Under the pieces are notes generated by a model. The model was not told the origin of the DNA, made no database searches, and saw only the letters and a program-made list of their open reading frames with translations. Both the position numbers and the translations under genes were made by a program. A DNA stretch of 51,951 bases from the NCBI RefSeq assembly GCF_000422485.1, contig NZ_KE383861.1, positions 1 through 51,951 on the forward strand, in the 5' to 3' direction. The DNA comes from Paenibacillus pasadenensis DSM 19293. Its GTDB lineage: Bacteria > Bacillota > Bacilli > Paenibacillales > Paenibacillaceae. Positions 10,978 through 21,178 of the stretch are shown in pieces; the first letter of the stretch is position 1, and each line of letters starts with the position of its first letter.

Positions 10978-11371
10978 CGATCGCGTATTTGCTGTTGTTC
11001 TCGTCGTCGCGGCGCAGCTGCATGTTGACCGCGAGCCTCATCTCGTCGATGTCGAACGGCTTGGTGAAGTGCATGACCGCGCCGAGATCGGTCGCTTCCT
11101 TGATCATGTCCAGCTCGCCGTAAGCCGTCATCATGATCACCTTGATGCTGCGGTCGATCGTCTTGACATGCTTGAGGATCTCCAGTCCGTCCATGCCGGG
11201 AATCTTCATGTCCAGCAGGACCAGATCCGGACTTTCGTTGCGGACGATCTCCAGGGCCAGCTTGCCGTTGGAAGCCTGAAAGGTCGTATATCCCTCGCTC
11301 GTAAATACCTCCATTAGCAGCACGCGGATTCCGTTCTGGTCATCCACGATGAGTACCTTCTTCTTGTCCAA
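10970..11371 (-). CDS. spo0F: sporulation phosphorelay response regulator Spo0F
   Basis: Spo0F receives phosphate from sporulation histidine kinases and passes it to Spo0B in the phosphorelay to Spo0A. The 133-residue product is a single receiver domain with acidic D10-D11, phospho-acceptor D54, T82 and K104, all at the positions known for Spo0F. It has no output domain. The start is TTG with GGGAGG seven bases upstream. It sits between pyrG and murA as in Bacillus, though fbaA and tal are missing. Upstream are a sigma-H-type promoter (11490-11519) and a perfect 0A box (11399-11405). Confidence 0.95.
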   Translation of the reverse strand: MDKKKVLIVDDQNGIRVLLMEVFTSEGYTTFQASNGKLALEIVRNESPDLVLLDMKIPGMDGLEILKHVKTIDRSIKVIMMTAYGELDMIKEATDLGAVMHFTKPFDIDEMRLAVNMQLRRDDENNSKYAIGS

Positions 11372-11398
11372 CTTCTCTACCTCCCGTTAGGTTCTCTC

Positions 11399-11405
11399 TT
11401 CGACA
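11399..11405 (-). promoter_or_regulatory. Spo0A box upstream of spo0F
   Basis: Minus strand TGTCGAA, an exact match to the 0A box consensus, between the sigma-H-like promoter and the spo0F ribosome binding site. Bacillus spo0F is also controlled by 0A boxes. Confidence 0.6.
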
Positions 11406-11489
11406 GATCTAGCTGCTCTATGTGTCGGATCGTTGGCGTCTGCGGCGATGAGACGGTAAGGCAACGGCTTTCGGATTTTGCCCACCCCC

Positions 11490-11519
11490 TATATTCGCCC
11501 TGCCCCTTCTATCTCCTTC
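11490..11519 (-). promoter_or_regulatory. sigma-H-type promoter of spo0F
   Basis: Minus strand AGGAGAT, then an 11-base gap to GGCGAATAT, which fits the sigma-H pattern (RNAGGAWWW-N11/12-RNNGAATWW). It lies directly after the pyrG terminator. Bacillus spo0F is a known sigma-H gene. Confidence 0.6.
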
Positions 11520-11529
11520 TCTAAATTGG

Positions 11530-11569
11530 AAAAAAGCCGCCAGCATCGCGAAAGGCGATGCCAGACGGC
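11530..11569 (-). terminator. pyrG terminator
   Basis: Minus-strand hairpin GCCGTCTGGCATCGCC / GCGATGCTGGCGGC with a short loop, followed by TTTTTT, about 30 bases after the pyrG stop. Confidence 0.9.
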
Positions 11570-11600
11570 CAAATAAGAGGGAGCCGGGCTCCTGCGCCGA

Positions 11601-13223
<1,623 letters not shown>

Positions 13224-13284
13224 CTATGGTTAGTTAAAGGTTGCCCAGGCCGGCCCTGAAACATGGCGCGGACCCCATATAAAA

Positions 13285-13321
13285 ACAAAAAAAGTGTCAC
13301 CCATATAAAGGGGGCACTTTC
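13285..13321 (-). promoter_or_regulatory. pyrG leader attenuator
   Basis: Minus strand AAAGTGCCCCC - TTTATAT - GGGTGACACTTT followed by TTTTG: a terminator in the pyrG leader. The 5' arm carries CCCCC, able to pair with a poly(G) tail added at the transcript start, which would block the terminator when CTP is scarce. This is the mechanism described for Bacillus pyrG; here it is inferred. Confidence 0.8.
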
Positions 13322-13438
13322 TACGATCACCCATGCAAATATGCAGGCATAACGCTCCGCGGCTTCCTGTCGGAATGAGCGCGAAGCAGCCTTGAGCTGA
13401 TGATGGTTTCACTAAAAGCTTCAAAAAGCCCATGCAAT

Positions 13439-13468
13439 AGTTTATCTCACCGCAATCCGCCCTGTCAA
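13439..13468 (-). promoter_or_regulatory. pyrG promoter with GGGC start
   Basis: Minus strand TTGACA (13463-13468), 18-base spacer, TAAACT (13439-13444). The predicted transcript starts at 13431 with GGGCTTTTT, the kind of start used for G addition in Bacillus pyrG. Confidence 0.75.
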
Positions 13469-13505
13469 GGACAAGCCGGACCTTTGCGAAAGGCCCCTCG
13501 AATGG

Positions 13506-13529
13506 TAAAAGGCCCCGAAAACGGGGCCT
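13506..13529 (-). terminator. rpoE terminator
   Basis: Minus-strand stem AGGCCCCG / CGGGGCCT with a TTTT loop and a TTTT tail, 40 bases after the rpoE stop. It isolates pyrG from rpoE. Confidence 0.8.
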
Positions 13530-13569
13530 CGAAACGGCCCGCCGCCAGCCGGCGGGAACCGAAGATACC

Positions 13570-14124
13570 TTACTTGCCGCCTTGCTCTTCGTCGGAGTCC
13601 TCGTCCTCGAAGTCTTCCTCGTCCTCGTCGTCGGATTCCTCGGCCTCGGCGTCGTCCTCTTCGATCGTCTCGTCGACCGCCTCGGCGTCGTCCTCTTCGC
13701 TCTCGTCGAACTCGCGGTCCTCGTCGAATAGGTCGAAGTCCTCCTCGCCCTCGGCGTAGGTGTCTTCCTCCTCCGCCTCGAACGGCTCCTCGTCCTCGAG
13801 ATCGTCATCGTCGTTGATGATGCGCGGACGCTTGGCGTTCGTGATCGGATCCTCGTTCTTCTCGACCGGATACCAGCGCTTCAGGCCCCAGGTGTTGGAG
13901 CCGACGCAGGCGAAGCGGCCGTCGATGTTGATCTCCGTGTAGACCTGGGCGATGACGTTGTTGACTTCCTCTTCCGTCAGGCCGCGGTACTTGGCGATCT
14001 CTTTCATCAAGTCGCGATAATAGTAGGGCGTATTGGCCGCTTTCAGCACTTCGAAGGCCAGATCGACCATCGGCATCTCGCGCAGCCGCTCCGCATCGAA
14101 TTTTTGGGACAGGTTCGTGCTCAT
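13570..14124 (-). CDS. rpoE: DNA-directed RNA polymerase subunit delta
   Basis: Delta is a Gram-positive RNA polymerase subunit that promotes enzyme release and recycling. The 184-residue product has the folded N-terminal domain (about 1-90; MVDLAFEVLKAANTPYYYRDLMKEIA, with the NIDGRF and WGLKRWYP motifs). A very acidic, disordered C-terminal tail of Asp/Glu runs follows (about 105-180). The ribosome binding site is weak: GAGAGG lies about 15 bases before the ATG. A TTGACT at 14187-14192 could be part of its own promoter. Position upstream of pyrG is as in Bacillus. Confidence 0.96.
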   Translation of the reverse strand: MSTNLSQKFDAERLREMPMVDLAFEVLKAANTPYYYRDLMKEIAKYRGLTEEEVNNVIAQVYTEINIDGRFACVGSNTWGLKRWYPVEKNEDPITNAKRPRIINDDDDLEDEEPFEAEEEDTYAEGEEDFDLFDEDREFDESEEDDAEAVDETIEEDDAEAEESDDEDEEDFEDEDSDEEQGGK

Positions 14125-14215
14125 CTAATCCAGACACATCCTCTCGGATAATCGTACGCAGCTCATTACGGTTCCATCTTGTCCACAGTCAACCTTTAGT
14201 AAAACCTATTTGCCT

Positions 14216-14385
14216 CAAAAAATCAAGGCGCTCCTCGAGCAGCTTGTCCGCTTCCAAAAGGGACACGCGGCCTCATAAAGGAAGAACGAAGGGCTCCCCC
14301 TTCGCTCCTGACTGTATCCTTCCGCCTGGAGCGCCTTTCCGAAAAGGAGCGGCGGATTCCCGGCTGCAAGAGTCCGACGACTCTT
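14216..14385 (-). ncRNA. candidate structured RNA or attenuator upstream of rpoE
   Basis: Minus strand: TACAAT (14392-14397) as a possible -10, then a 5' hairpin AAGAGTC-GTCG-GACTCTT. After that a 10-bp perfect stem AAGGCGCTCC (14337-14328) / GGAGCGCCTT (14234-14225) closes a 93-base loop and is followed by GATTTTTT. Inside the loop are CGAAGGG-GGAG-CCCTTCG flanked by GGAAG/CTTCC, and TGTCC/GGACA. It matches no RNA class I recognise. Read by eye only. Confidence 0.4.
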
Positions 14386-14524
14386 ACTTGCATTGTATGA
14401 AGAGCGGAGGGCGATTGACACGAGCCGCGGCCCAAATTGCCGCAAAACGGGCCGATGGCTCTATCGGGCGGAGGGCGGCCCCTCATACACTATCCAAGCA
14501 TTGTCCGTCAGGAGGGACTTCATC

Positions 14525-15643
14525 TTGGATCATCTGCTCCGCTGGCTGCGCGACCTCCCCGCCTCCGCCGGCTCTCCGGCAAAACGGCTCATGCTTACCT
14601 TCCGCCATCCCGACGACTACCGGGTCTTCCTGCATGCTTGCGGCGAAGCCCTTCTTCCGTCTGAACGGCTCGTTCCCTTGCCTCTCGTCCAGGCGGTCAG
14701 CGTGGCGCTGCCCGCCCGGCAGCCTCTGCCCCCTCCGACCGCCGGCGTCATGGCCGAGGAGGACCGCCGGATTACGATGAAAGCGTCCGGCCTGCCCAAG
14801 ACGATGCCCGAAAAAGGCCTGCCCTGGGGCGTGCAGCAGATCCGCGCCCCGCTCGCCTGGAACCGGACGACGGGCCACCGGATCAAGATCGGCGTCATCG
14901 ACACCGGCGTCGACCACAGCCATCCCGATCTCAAAGCCTCGCTCGGCCGCGGCATCAACCTGATCGACCGCGGCCAGCTGCCCCATGACGACAACGGGCA
15001 CGGCACCCATATCGCGGGCACGATCGCCGCGGCCAACCAGCCGGGCGGCATGATCGGCGTCGCCCCGCGCTCCATCGTCTATCCCGTCAAGGCGTTCGAC
15101 CAGAACGGCAGCGCCTATGTGTCGGACATCATCCTCGGCATCGAGTGGTGCGTCCGCAGCGGCATGAACATCATCAACATGAGCTTCGGCATGAAGTCGC
15201 GCAGCAAGTCGCTGCACAACGCCGTCATCAACGCCACGAACGCCGGCGTCGTCATCATCGCTTCCTCGGGCAACGACGGCCGCCGGCGCTCGGTCGACTA
15301 CCCGGCCCGCTATCCGCAGACGATCTCGGTCGGCGCGACGAACCGGCTGCGCCGCATCGCGGCGTTCAGCAACCGCGGCCCCTACATCGACATTTATGCC
15401 CCGGGCGACCGGATCCATTCGGCCTGGCTGAAGGGCAAATACCACGAGATGAGCGGCACGTCGATGGCGACCTCGCATGTGAGCGGCGCGGTGGCGCTGC
15501 TGCTGGCCCATCAGCCCGGGCTCGATCCGGGCGAGATCCGTGCGATCCTCAAGCGCTCGATGGTGCCGCTTCGCGGAGCGAAGGAAGGGCGCACCCCGGG
15601 CGAGCTCGACGTCCTGAAAATGATGAAAGCCGCCGAGGCCTGA
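14525..15643 (+). CDS. S8 family serine peptidase (subtilase)
   Basis: A 372-residue subtilisin-type protease with a complete catalytic triad: D126 (VIDTGVDHSHPDL), H159 (NGHGTHIAGT) and S313 (SGTSMATSHVSG). The first about 100 residues look like a propeptide, and no signal peptide is visible, so it may act inside the cell or leave by another route. The TTG at 14525 was chosen for its AGGAGGG ribosome binding site eight bases upstream; an in-frame ATG at 14393 has none. It stands alone, divergent from rpoE and convergent with argS, with a shared terminator. Confidence 0.93.
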   Translation: MDHLLRWLRDLPASAGSPAKRLMLTFRHPDDYRVFLHACGEALLPSERLVPLPLVQAVSVALPARQPLPPPTAGVMAEEDRRITMKASGLPKTMPEKGLPWGVQQIRAPLAWNRTTGHRIKIGVIDTGVDHSHPDLKASLGRGINLIDRGQLPHDDNGHGTHIAGTIAAANQPGGMIGVAPRSIVYPVKAFDQNGSAYVSDIILGIEWCVRSGMNIINMSFGMKSRSKSLHNAVINATNAGVVIIASSGNDGRRRSVDYPARYPQTISVGATNRLRRIAAFSNRGPYIDIYAPGDRIHSAWLKGKYHEMSGTSMATSHVSGAVALLLAHQPGLDPGEIRAILKRSMVPLRGAKEGRTPGELDVLKMMKAAEA

Positions 15644-15665
15644 TGGCTTCGGCGGCTTTCCTTTT
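15628..15665 (+). terminator. terminator between the subtilase and argS
   Basis: GCCGCCGA / TCGGCGGC stem overlapping the end of the peptidase gene, followed by TTTCCTTTT. On the other strand the stem is followed by TTTCATCATTTTC, so it probably serves argS too. Confidence 0.75.
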
Positions 15666-15687
15666 GGCGGGGAAGAAACGCTGGCGG

Positions 15688-17364
15688 CTACATGCGCTCC
15701 GGCGCGGATACGCCGATGAGGCGCAGCGCGCTGGCGATGACGGTGCGGACGGCCGCCAGCAGGGCGAGGCGCGCCTGCGTCTGCGCCGCATCCTCGGTGA
15801 TGGCGCGCTCCGCGCGATAGTAGCTGTGCAGCTGCGATGCCAACTCGTACACATAGCGCACGAGGCGATGCGGCGCATGCTGCTCGGCCGCCTGGCGGAT
15901 CTCCTGCGGATACTCGGCGAGCTTGAGCAGCAGGTCGTATTCATGCTCGCTCGTCAGGCGCGAGAGCTCGACCTGCTCCAGCGGCAGCCGGCTGACGCCC
16001 TGCTCCTCGGCCTGGCGCAGGATGCTGCAGATGCGCGCGTGGGCGTACTGCACGTAGTAGACCGGGTTCTCGTTGGAGGTGGAGACGGCCAGGTCCATGT
16101 CGAAGTCCAGATGCGAGTCCATGCTGCGCATCGTGAAGAAGTAGCGGATCGCGTCGACGCCGACCTCGTCCATCAGATCCTCCATCGTGACGGCTTTTCC
16201 GGTGCGCTTGGACATCTTGACCTTCTCGCCGTTCTGGAACAGGCTGACCATCTGGGCGATCAGCACGACAAGCTTGTCCGGATCGTTGCCGAGCGCCTCC
16301 ATGGCGGCCTTCATGCGCGGGATGTAGCCGTGATGGTCCGCGCCCCAGATGTTGATCATCGTATCGTAGCCGCGGCCGTACTTGTCGCGGTGGTAGGCGA
16401 TGTCCGGCGTCAGGTACGTATAGGAGCCGTCGTTCTTGATGAGGACGCGGTTCTTGTCGTCGCCGTAGGCGGTCGTGTTCAGCCACGTCGCGCCTTCTTC
16501 CTCGTACACCTGGCCCTTCTCGCGCAGCGCGTCGAGCGCCTGGACGACGAGTCCCTTTTCGTAAAGGGACGTCTCGCTGTACCACAGGTCGAACGGCACG
16601 CGGAAGCGCTCGAGGTCGCGCTTGATCTTGCCGAGCTCGCGCTCGAGGCCGTACGCCTTGAAGAACGCGAAGCGCTCTTCGTCCGTCAGCGAGAGCAGGC
16701 CGTCGCCCTTCTCCGCGGCCAGCTCCTTGGCGAAGCCGACGATGTCCTCGCCGTGGTAGCCGTCCTCCGGCAGCTCCGCCTGCTGGCCGAGCTGCTGGCG
16801 GTAGCGCGCCTCGATCGACCTCGCGAGGTTGTTCACCTGCGCGCCGGCGTCGTTGATGTAGTACTCGCGCGTCACTTCGTTGCCCGCGAAGTCGAGCACG
16901 TTGCACAGCGCGTCGCCGACGGCCGCGCCGCGGGCATGGCCCAGGTGCAGGCTGCCGGTCGGGTTGGCGCTGACGAACTCGACCTCCACGCGCTTGCCGG
17001 TGGCGGCGCCGCGTCCGTAGTTCTCGCCGGCGGCCTCGACCTGGCCGACGACCGGATACAGATACGCGCGGTCCAGGCGGAAGTTGATGAAGCCCGGTCC
17101 GGCGATTTCCGCCGACAGGATGGACGCCTTGCCTTTGTCCAGATGCTCCAGGATCGCCTCGGCGATCTGGCGCGGGTTTTTGCGGGCGAGCTTGGTCAGC
17201 TGCATCGCGGCGTTCGTCGCGAGGTCGCCGTGCGACTTGTCGCGGGGCACCTCCAGCACGAATACCGGCAGCTCCTCGCGGGGCGCCAGGCCGGCGGCGA
17301 CGACGGCATCGGCGATGCCCTCGCGGATGGCGGTATAGACTTGCTCCAGCACGTTCTGACTCAT
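15688..17364 (-). CDS. argS: arginine--tRNA ligase
   Basis: ArgS charges tRNA-Arg. The 558-residue product contains the N-terminal additional domain, the class I HIGH-type motif ([15 protein letters not shown]), KMSKRTG, and the C-terminal anticodon-binding domain with the DALR-type end [14 protein letters not shown]. Its ATG overlaps the stop of the upstream DUF1934 gene as ATGA, so the two are cotranscribed and coupled, as in Bacillus ywiB-argS. Confidence 0.98.
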   Translation of the reverse strand: MSQNVLEQVYTAIREGIADAVVAAGLAPREELPVFVLEVPRDKSHGDLATNAAMQLTKLARKNPRQIAEAILEHLDKGKASILSAEIAGPGFINFRLDRAYLYPVVGQVEAAGENYGRGAATGKRVEVEFVSANPTGSLHLGHARGAAVGDALCNVLDFAGNEVTREYYINDAGAQVNNLARSIEARYRQQLGQQAELPEDGYHGEDIVGFAKELAAEKGDGLLSLTDEERFAFFKAYGLERELGKIKRDLERFRVPFDLWYSETSLYEKGLVVQALDALREKGQVYEEEGATWLNTTAYGDDKNRVLIKNDGSYTYLTPDIAYHRDKYGRGYDTMINIWGADHHGYIPRMKAAMEALGNDPDKLVVLIAQMVSLFQNGEKVKMSKRTGKAVTMEDLMDEVGVDAIRYFFTMRSMDSHLDFDMDLAVSTSNENPVYYVQYAHARICSILRQAEEQGVSRLPLEQVELSRLTSEHEYDLLLKLAEYPQEIRQAAEQHAPHRLVRYVYELASQLHSYYRAERAITEDAAQTQARLALLAAVRTVIASALRLIGVSAPERM

Positions 17365-17909
17365 GATTGATTAGCCTCCTGTATCGTAAGCCGCAGTTGG
17401 AAGCGGCCGCTTGACTCGTCTTCGATGCGCAGCCGGTACGTCCACGACAGCGTCAGCGGCAGCAGCCCCTCGCCGGGGGAAGATGCCGCCAGCTCCTCGG
17501 TCTCGGTGACGAGCGGGAACGACAGATGCGGCGACGCATAGCGCCCGCCGCGAGACTGCCCGGCCGCGAACGTCTGGTCGGACTCCACACCGCCGCGCCG
17601 CGTGAGCGTCAGCTCCTCGCCGTTCCAGCGAAGCGTCGTGCGCACGACGCCGTGCAGCTCGTCCCGCTCCTCGTACCGCAGGTAAAGAGAACGCCCCTTG
17701 GGGATGAGCTCGCCCTGGTGGCGCGCGGCGGGCGCGCGCTTGCCGTCCTGCATGCTGCTGACGGCGATGTCGACGGCAAGCTTGCCGGGACCGGGCCGGG
17801 CGACCGGCCCCCCCTCGGCAGAGCCGCCGGCCCGGCCGGCCGATCCAGCGGGGCCGGCGCTGTCCGCGTGGCGATCCGGCTTGGCGGGGGCTCGATCGTT
17901 CCGTTCCAT
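17361..17909 (-). CDS. ywiB: DUF1934 domain-containing protein (YwiB family)
   Basis: A 182-residue protein whose C-terminal about 135 residues form the lipocalin-like beta-barrel of the YwiB/DUF1934 family ([20 protein letters not shown], then [21 protein letters not shown]). The N-terminal about 45 residues are a Gly/Ala/Pro-rich low-complexity segment. The ATG at 17909 was chosen because AAGGAGGAG lies six bases upstream; a longer frame starts at 17981. The function is unknown. It is coupled to argS and driven by the promoter at 17953-17981. Confidence 0.87.
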   Translation of the reverse strand: MERNDRAPAKPDRHADSAGPAGSAGRAGGSAEGGPVARPGPGKLAVDIAVSSMQDGKRAPAARHQGELIPKGRSLYLRYEERDELHGVVRTTLRWNGEELTLTRRGGVESDQTFAAGQSRGGRYASPHLSFPLVTETEELAASSPGEGLLPLTLSWTYRLRIEDESSGRFQLRLTIQEANQS

Positions 17910-17952
17910 GGCGTTCTCCTCCTTTGGCGCTTCCTGTCGATTGTTCCTATTT

Positions 17953-17981
17953 ACTATATACATGGCGGGCGAAAGTTTCAA
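17953..17981 (-). promoter_or_regulatory. ywiB-argS promoter
   Basis: Minus strand TTGAAA (17976-17981), 17-base spacer, TATAGT (17953-17958), 44 bases ahead of the ywiB start. A good sigma-A match. Confidence 0.75.
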
Positions 17982-18147
17982 TGATTGTCCGCCGCGAAAG
18001 CTCCAGCGGGCCGGCCGCTCCTCGGGCAGCCGGACAGCGGGCCGGCCGCTCGCCGCGCGCGGCGAAGCAGCGATTCTTGAAAGGGCGCCGCTCGGGGAGG
18101 AAACCCGGCAAGAGGCGACAAGGCCAAGCCCGAATAGCCGGCTCGAT

Positions 18148-19186
18148 CAGGGAACTTTGAGTTCCCTCATGCGTCCGATTCGCGCCTGTTGGCTCGACCA
18201 GGGAACTTTGAGTTCCCTCATGCGTCCGATTCGCGCTCGCTGGCTCGATCAGGGAACTTTGAGTTCCCTCATGTGTCCGTTTCGCGCTCGTTGGCCCGAC
18301 CAGGGAACTTTGAGTTCCCTCATGGGTCTGAATTGCGCTCGTTGGCCCGATCAGGGAAGTTTGAGTTCCCTCATGCGTCCGATTCGCGCTCGTCGGCTCG
18401 ACCAGGGAACTTTGAGTTCCCTCATGCGTCCGATTCGCACTCGTTGGCTCGACCAGGGAATTTTGAGTTCCCTCGTGCATCCGATTCGCGCTCGTTGGCT
18501 CGACCAGGGAACTTTGAGTTCCCTCATGGGTCTGAATTGCGCTCGTCGGCTCGATCAGGGAACTTTGAGTTCCCTCATGTGTCCGTTTCGCGCTCGTTGG
18601 TCCGATCAGGGAACTTTTAGTTCCCTCATGTGCCCGGATCGCACTCGCTGGCTCGATCAGGGAACTTTGAGTTCCCTCATGCGTCTGAATCGCGCTCGTT
18701 GGTCCGATCAGGGAACTTTGAGTTCCCTCATCCGTCCGATTCGCGCTCGCCGGCTCGATCAGGGAACTTTGAGTTCCCTCATGCGTCCGATTCGCGCTTG
18801 TCGGCTCGATCAGGGAACTTTGAGTTCCCTCGTGCGTCCGATTCGCGCTCGTCGGCTCGATCAGGGAACTTTGAGTTCCCTCATGCGTCTGAATCGCGCT
18901 CGTTGGCACGACCAGGGAAGTTTGAGTTCCCTCATGTGTCCGCTTTGCGCTCGCTGGCTCGATCAGGGAACTTTGAGTTCCCTCATGCGTCCGATTCGCG
19001 CTCGTGGCTCGATCAGGGAACTTTGAGTTCCCTCGTGTGCCCGATTCGCGCTCGCTGGCTTGATCAGGGAACTTTGAGTTCCCTCATGCGTCTGAATCGC
19101 GCTCGTCGGCTCGACCAGGGAAGTTTGAGTTCCCTCATGCTTCCGATTCGCGCTCGTGGCCCGATCAGGGCGCGCCGGGCTCCCTC
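18148..19186. repeat. 21-copy 51-bp tandem repeat of hairpins
   Basis: Twenty clear copies and one decayed copy (from 19166) of a 51-bp unit. Each begins with the inverted repeat AGGGAACT-TTG-AGTTCCCT and continues with a linker close to CATGCGTCCGATTCGCGCTC then GTTGGCTCGAC. Two intervals are 50 bp (at 18964 and 19116). Copies at 18352, 18913 and 19116 have G for C at the stem top; 18454 has T. Because 51 is a multiple of three, long open frames run through on both strands, but the one-base losses and lack of a start context argue against coding. The array lies between ywiB and the DNA glycosylase gene. Confidence 0.95.
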
Positions 19187-19245
19187 GTTCGTACTGCCAT
19201 CCCGGCAAGGCCATGCATCGCCGTGCGCGACTTGACGAACGAATG

Positions 19246-19283
19246 CCAAAAAGCCGCCCTAGCTGCAAAGACAGCAAGGCGGC
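19246..19283 (-). terminator. terminator of the DNA glycosylase gene
   Basis: Minus-strand stem GCCGCC(TT)GCTG / GCAGC(TA)GGGCGGC followed by TTTTTGG, about 55 bases after the stop codon and facing the hairpin array. Confidence 0.8.
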
Positions 19284-19338
19284 GTGGAGGGAAGCCTCCT
19301 GGGAGGCTGGCTGCCGGAGGGCAGCCTCCTCGTGAAGG

Positions 19339-19869
19339 CTAGCTCCCGGCGGGAATCCGCAAGTACGGCTTCAGCCCCTCCCACACCTGCAGCCGGTCCT
19401 CCAGCGTGCGCATCGCCGGAGTCGGCACGGGGCTCGTCGACGGCATCCGCAGCAGATCGAGGCCCGCCAGAGCCGGATGGTCCTTGAAATGCTTCACATA
19501 GATCGAATGCGACTTCGTGCCGTTGAAGGCGAGCGCACGCAGCGTCGGATGCGCCTCGACCAGTTCCGGCAGATCGTTCGGCTCCGCGTCGCGGATATTC
19601 ATGTCGAGGCTGCCCGGCCGGACGCATGAGCCGATCATGTCCCACATGCCGACGCCGATGCGGGCGGCGTAGCGGACGCGCTCCTCGTACGTCTCGTCCG
19701 GCTCGCGGCCGGACAGGGCGTACAGGATGCGCCATAGAAAATTGCGGTCGTTCGCATAGTAGCGCTGCGCCTGCAGCGACTTGACGCCGGGCATGCTGCC
19801 CAGCACGAGCACGGTCGCCCCCGGCTCGATGAGCGGCGGGAACGAGTAGACTTTGGTCGGCTCCGACAA
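19339..19869 (-). CDS. DNA-deoxyinosine glycosylase-like protein (uracil-DNA glycosylase superfamily)
   Basis: A 176-residue UDG-superfamily protein, likely removing a damaged base (hypoxanthine or mispaired uracil) from DNA. Visible motifs are VLVLGSMPGVKSLQAQRYYA followed by NDRNFLWRIL, the FNGTKSH segment and MPSTSPVPTPA near the end, which fit the small deoxyinosine glycosylase family. The TTG at 19869 has AGGAGG seven bases upstream and starts just before the conserved core; the open frame continues upstream through the neighbouring gene but without support. The substrate was not tested. Confidence 0.82.
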   Translation of the reverse strand: MSEPTKVYSFPPLIEPGATVLVLGSMPGVKSLQAQRYYANDRNFLWRILYALSGREPDETYEERVRYAARIGVGMWDMIGSCVRPGSLDMNIRDAEPNDLPELVEAHPTLRALAFNGTKSHSIYVKHFKDHPALAGLDLLRMPSTSPVPTPAMRTLEDRLQVWEGLKPYLRIPAGS

Positions 19870-19916
19870 GCGGATCCCTCCTCGGGACGGCAAGTCGAGA
19901 CGGGCCGGCGCCAGCT

Positions 19917-20180
19917 CTATATCTGGCCGTTCTTGCCCCGGAAGGCCGGCGGCGTGCCGTCGAGCTTCTCGATCTTGCCGCAGATTTCGTGATGCCACTC
20001 CGTATCGTCGGTCATCGACGCCAGCAGCGACATATTGTACAGATTGGCCAGACGCCGGCAATGCGAGGCGTTCACCGCCAGGCAATGCTCGAAGTCCGCT
20101 TGCTCCTCGTCCGTCAGCGCGCGGCGCTCGCGGATCGTCCACAGCTCCGCCAGATGCTCATGAATCGGCAGCAGTCCCAT
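19917..20180 (-). CDS. small conserved helical protein (DUF7667-like)
   Basis: An 87-residue soluble, probably helical protein starting MGLLPIHEHLAELWTIRE, with conserved-looking LTDEEQADFEHCL and LANLYNMSLLASMTDDTEWHHEIC. It resembles a small family I recall as common in Paenibacillus with no known function; the domain name is tentative. AAGGAGGTG lies eight bases before the ATG. It is 47 bases upstream of the DNA glycosylase gene on the same strand, so the two may be cotranscribed. Confidence 0.75.
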   Translation of the reverse strand: MGLLPIHEHLAELWTIRERRALTDEEQADFEHCLAVNASHCRRLANLYNMSLLASMTDDTEWHHEICGKIEKLDGTPPAFRGKNGQI

Positions 20181-20260
20181 GTTTCAAGCACCTCCTTGGA
20201 TTCTATCAGCCAGTATGGCCAAAGAAGAAGAGGTTCAAGCAGCCGGCGCCGCCGAAAGCG

Positions 20261-20295
20261 AAAAATCCCCGCCCTTCCAAAGGAAGCGGCGGGGA
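20261..20295 (-). terminator. speB terminator
   Basis: Minus-strand hairpin TCCCCGCC-GCTTCC / GGAAGGGCGGGGA followed by TTTTT, just after the speB stop. Confidence 0.88.
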
Positions 20296-20308
20296 ACGAA
20301 AAAGCCCT

Positions 20309-21178
20309 TTACTTGATGAAGCCGAGCAGCATCTCGCGAATGACCTTGGAAGCGACGATCTGCGTCTGCTCCGTCGGGTCGTAGGCCGGCGCGACCTCCA
20401 CGAGATCGCAGCCGACGACGTTCACGCCGGAGCGCGCGATCGCGTGCACCGCTTCGAGCAGCTCCTTGCTCGTAATGCCGCCCGCTTCGGCGGTGCCGGT
20501 GCCCGGCGCGGCCGACGGATCCAGCACGTCGATGTCGATCGTCAGGTAGACCGGACGTCCTTCCAGCTCCGGCAGCGCCTTCTTGAGCGGCTCGAGCACC
20601 TCGAACGGGTGGAAGTTGATGTTCTCGCGGGCGAACTGCCACTCCTCGCGGGAGCCGGAGCGGATGCCGAACTGGTAGACGTTCTGGCCGCCGATCAGGC
20701 CGGCCGCCTTGCGCAGCGGCGTCGAGTGGGACAGCGGCTCGCCTTCGTACGATTCGCGCAGGTCCGCGTGGGCGTCGAAGTGGATGATCGCGAGGTCCGG
20801 GTACTTCTTGTAGACCTCCTGGAAGATCGGCCAGCTGACGAGATGCTCGCCGCCGATGCCGACCGGCATCTTGCCGTCCGCCAGCACGCCGGCGACGAAC
20901 TCGCCGATGATGTCGAGCGAGCGGGCCGCGTTGCCGAACGGCAGCAGCAGGTCGCCGGCGTCGAAGTACTCGATGTCCTCGAGGCTGCGGTCGAGGTACG
21001 GGCTGTACTCCTCGAGGCCGATCGACACCTCGCGGACGCGGGCCGGGCCGAAGCGGGAGCCGGGACGGAAGCTCACGGTGAAGTCCATCGGCATGCCGTA
21101 GATGACGGCGCGCGACGCTTCATAGTTCTCGGAGCTCAGGATGAAGACGTTGCCGGAGTATTTCTGGTCGATTTTCAT
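20309..21178 (-). CDS. speB: agmatinase
   Basis: SpeB hydrolyses agmatine to putrescine and urea with a two-manganese centre. The 289-residue product has the ureohydrolase metal motifs GIGGEHLVSW, HFDAHADLRE and LTIDIDVLDPSAAPGTGT. It begins immediately after the speE stop codon with no gap, so its ribosome binding site lies in the end of speE and translation is coupled. The speE-speB pair next to pbpG and ywhD is also found in Bacillus. Confidence 0.96.
   Translation of the reverse strand: MKIDQKYSGNVFILSSENYEASRAVIYGMPMDFTVSFRPGSRFGPARVREVSIGLEEYSPYLDRSLEDIEYFDAGDLLLPFGNAARSLDIIGEFVAGVLADGKMPVGIGGEHLVSWPIFQEVYKKYPDLAIIHFDAHADLRESYEGEPLSHSTPLRKAAGLIGGQNVYQFGIRSGSREEWQFARENINFHPFEVLEPLKKALPELEGRPVYLTIDIDVLDPSAAPGTGTAEAGGITSKELLEAVHAIARSGVNVVGCDLVEVAPAYDPTEQTQIVASKVIREMLLGFIK

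Noticed and set aside
14215-14445. 76-residue minus-strand ORF upstream of rpoE
   Set aside because: No ribosome binding site or family; it lies across the candidate RNA stems.
18148-19186. CRISPR array
   Set aside because: The parts between the palindromes are themselves nearly identical, so there are no unique spacers, and no cas genes are near.
17698-19235. Repeat proteins of 17-residue units (such as DQGTLSSLMRPIRARWL) on either strand of the hairpin array
   Set aside because: The 51-bp period keeps all frames open; one-base losses at 18964-19014 and 19116-19166 break the frames, and no good start exists.
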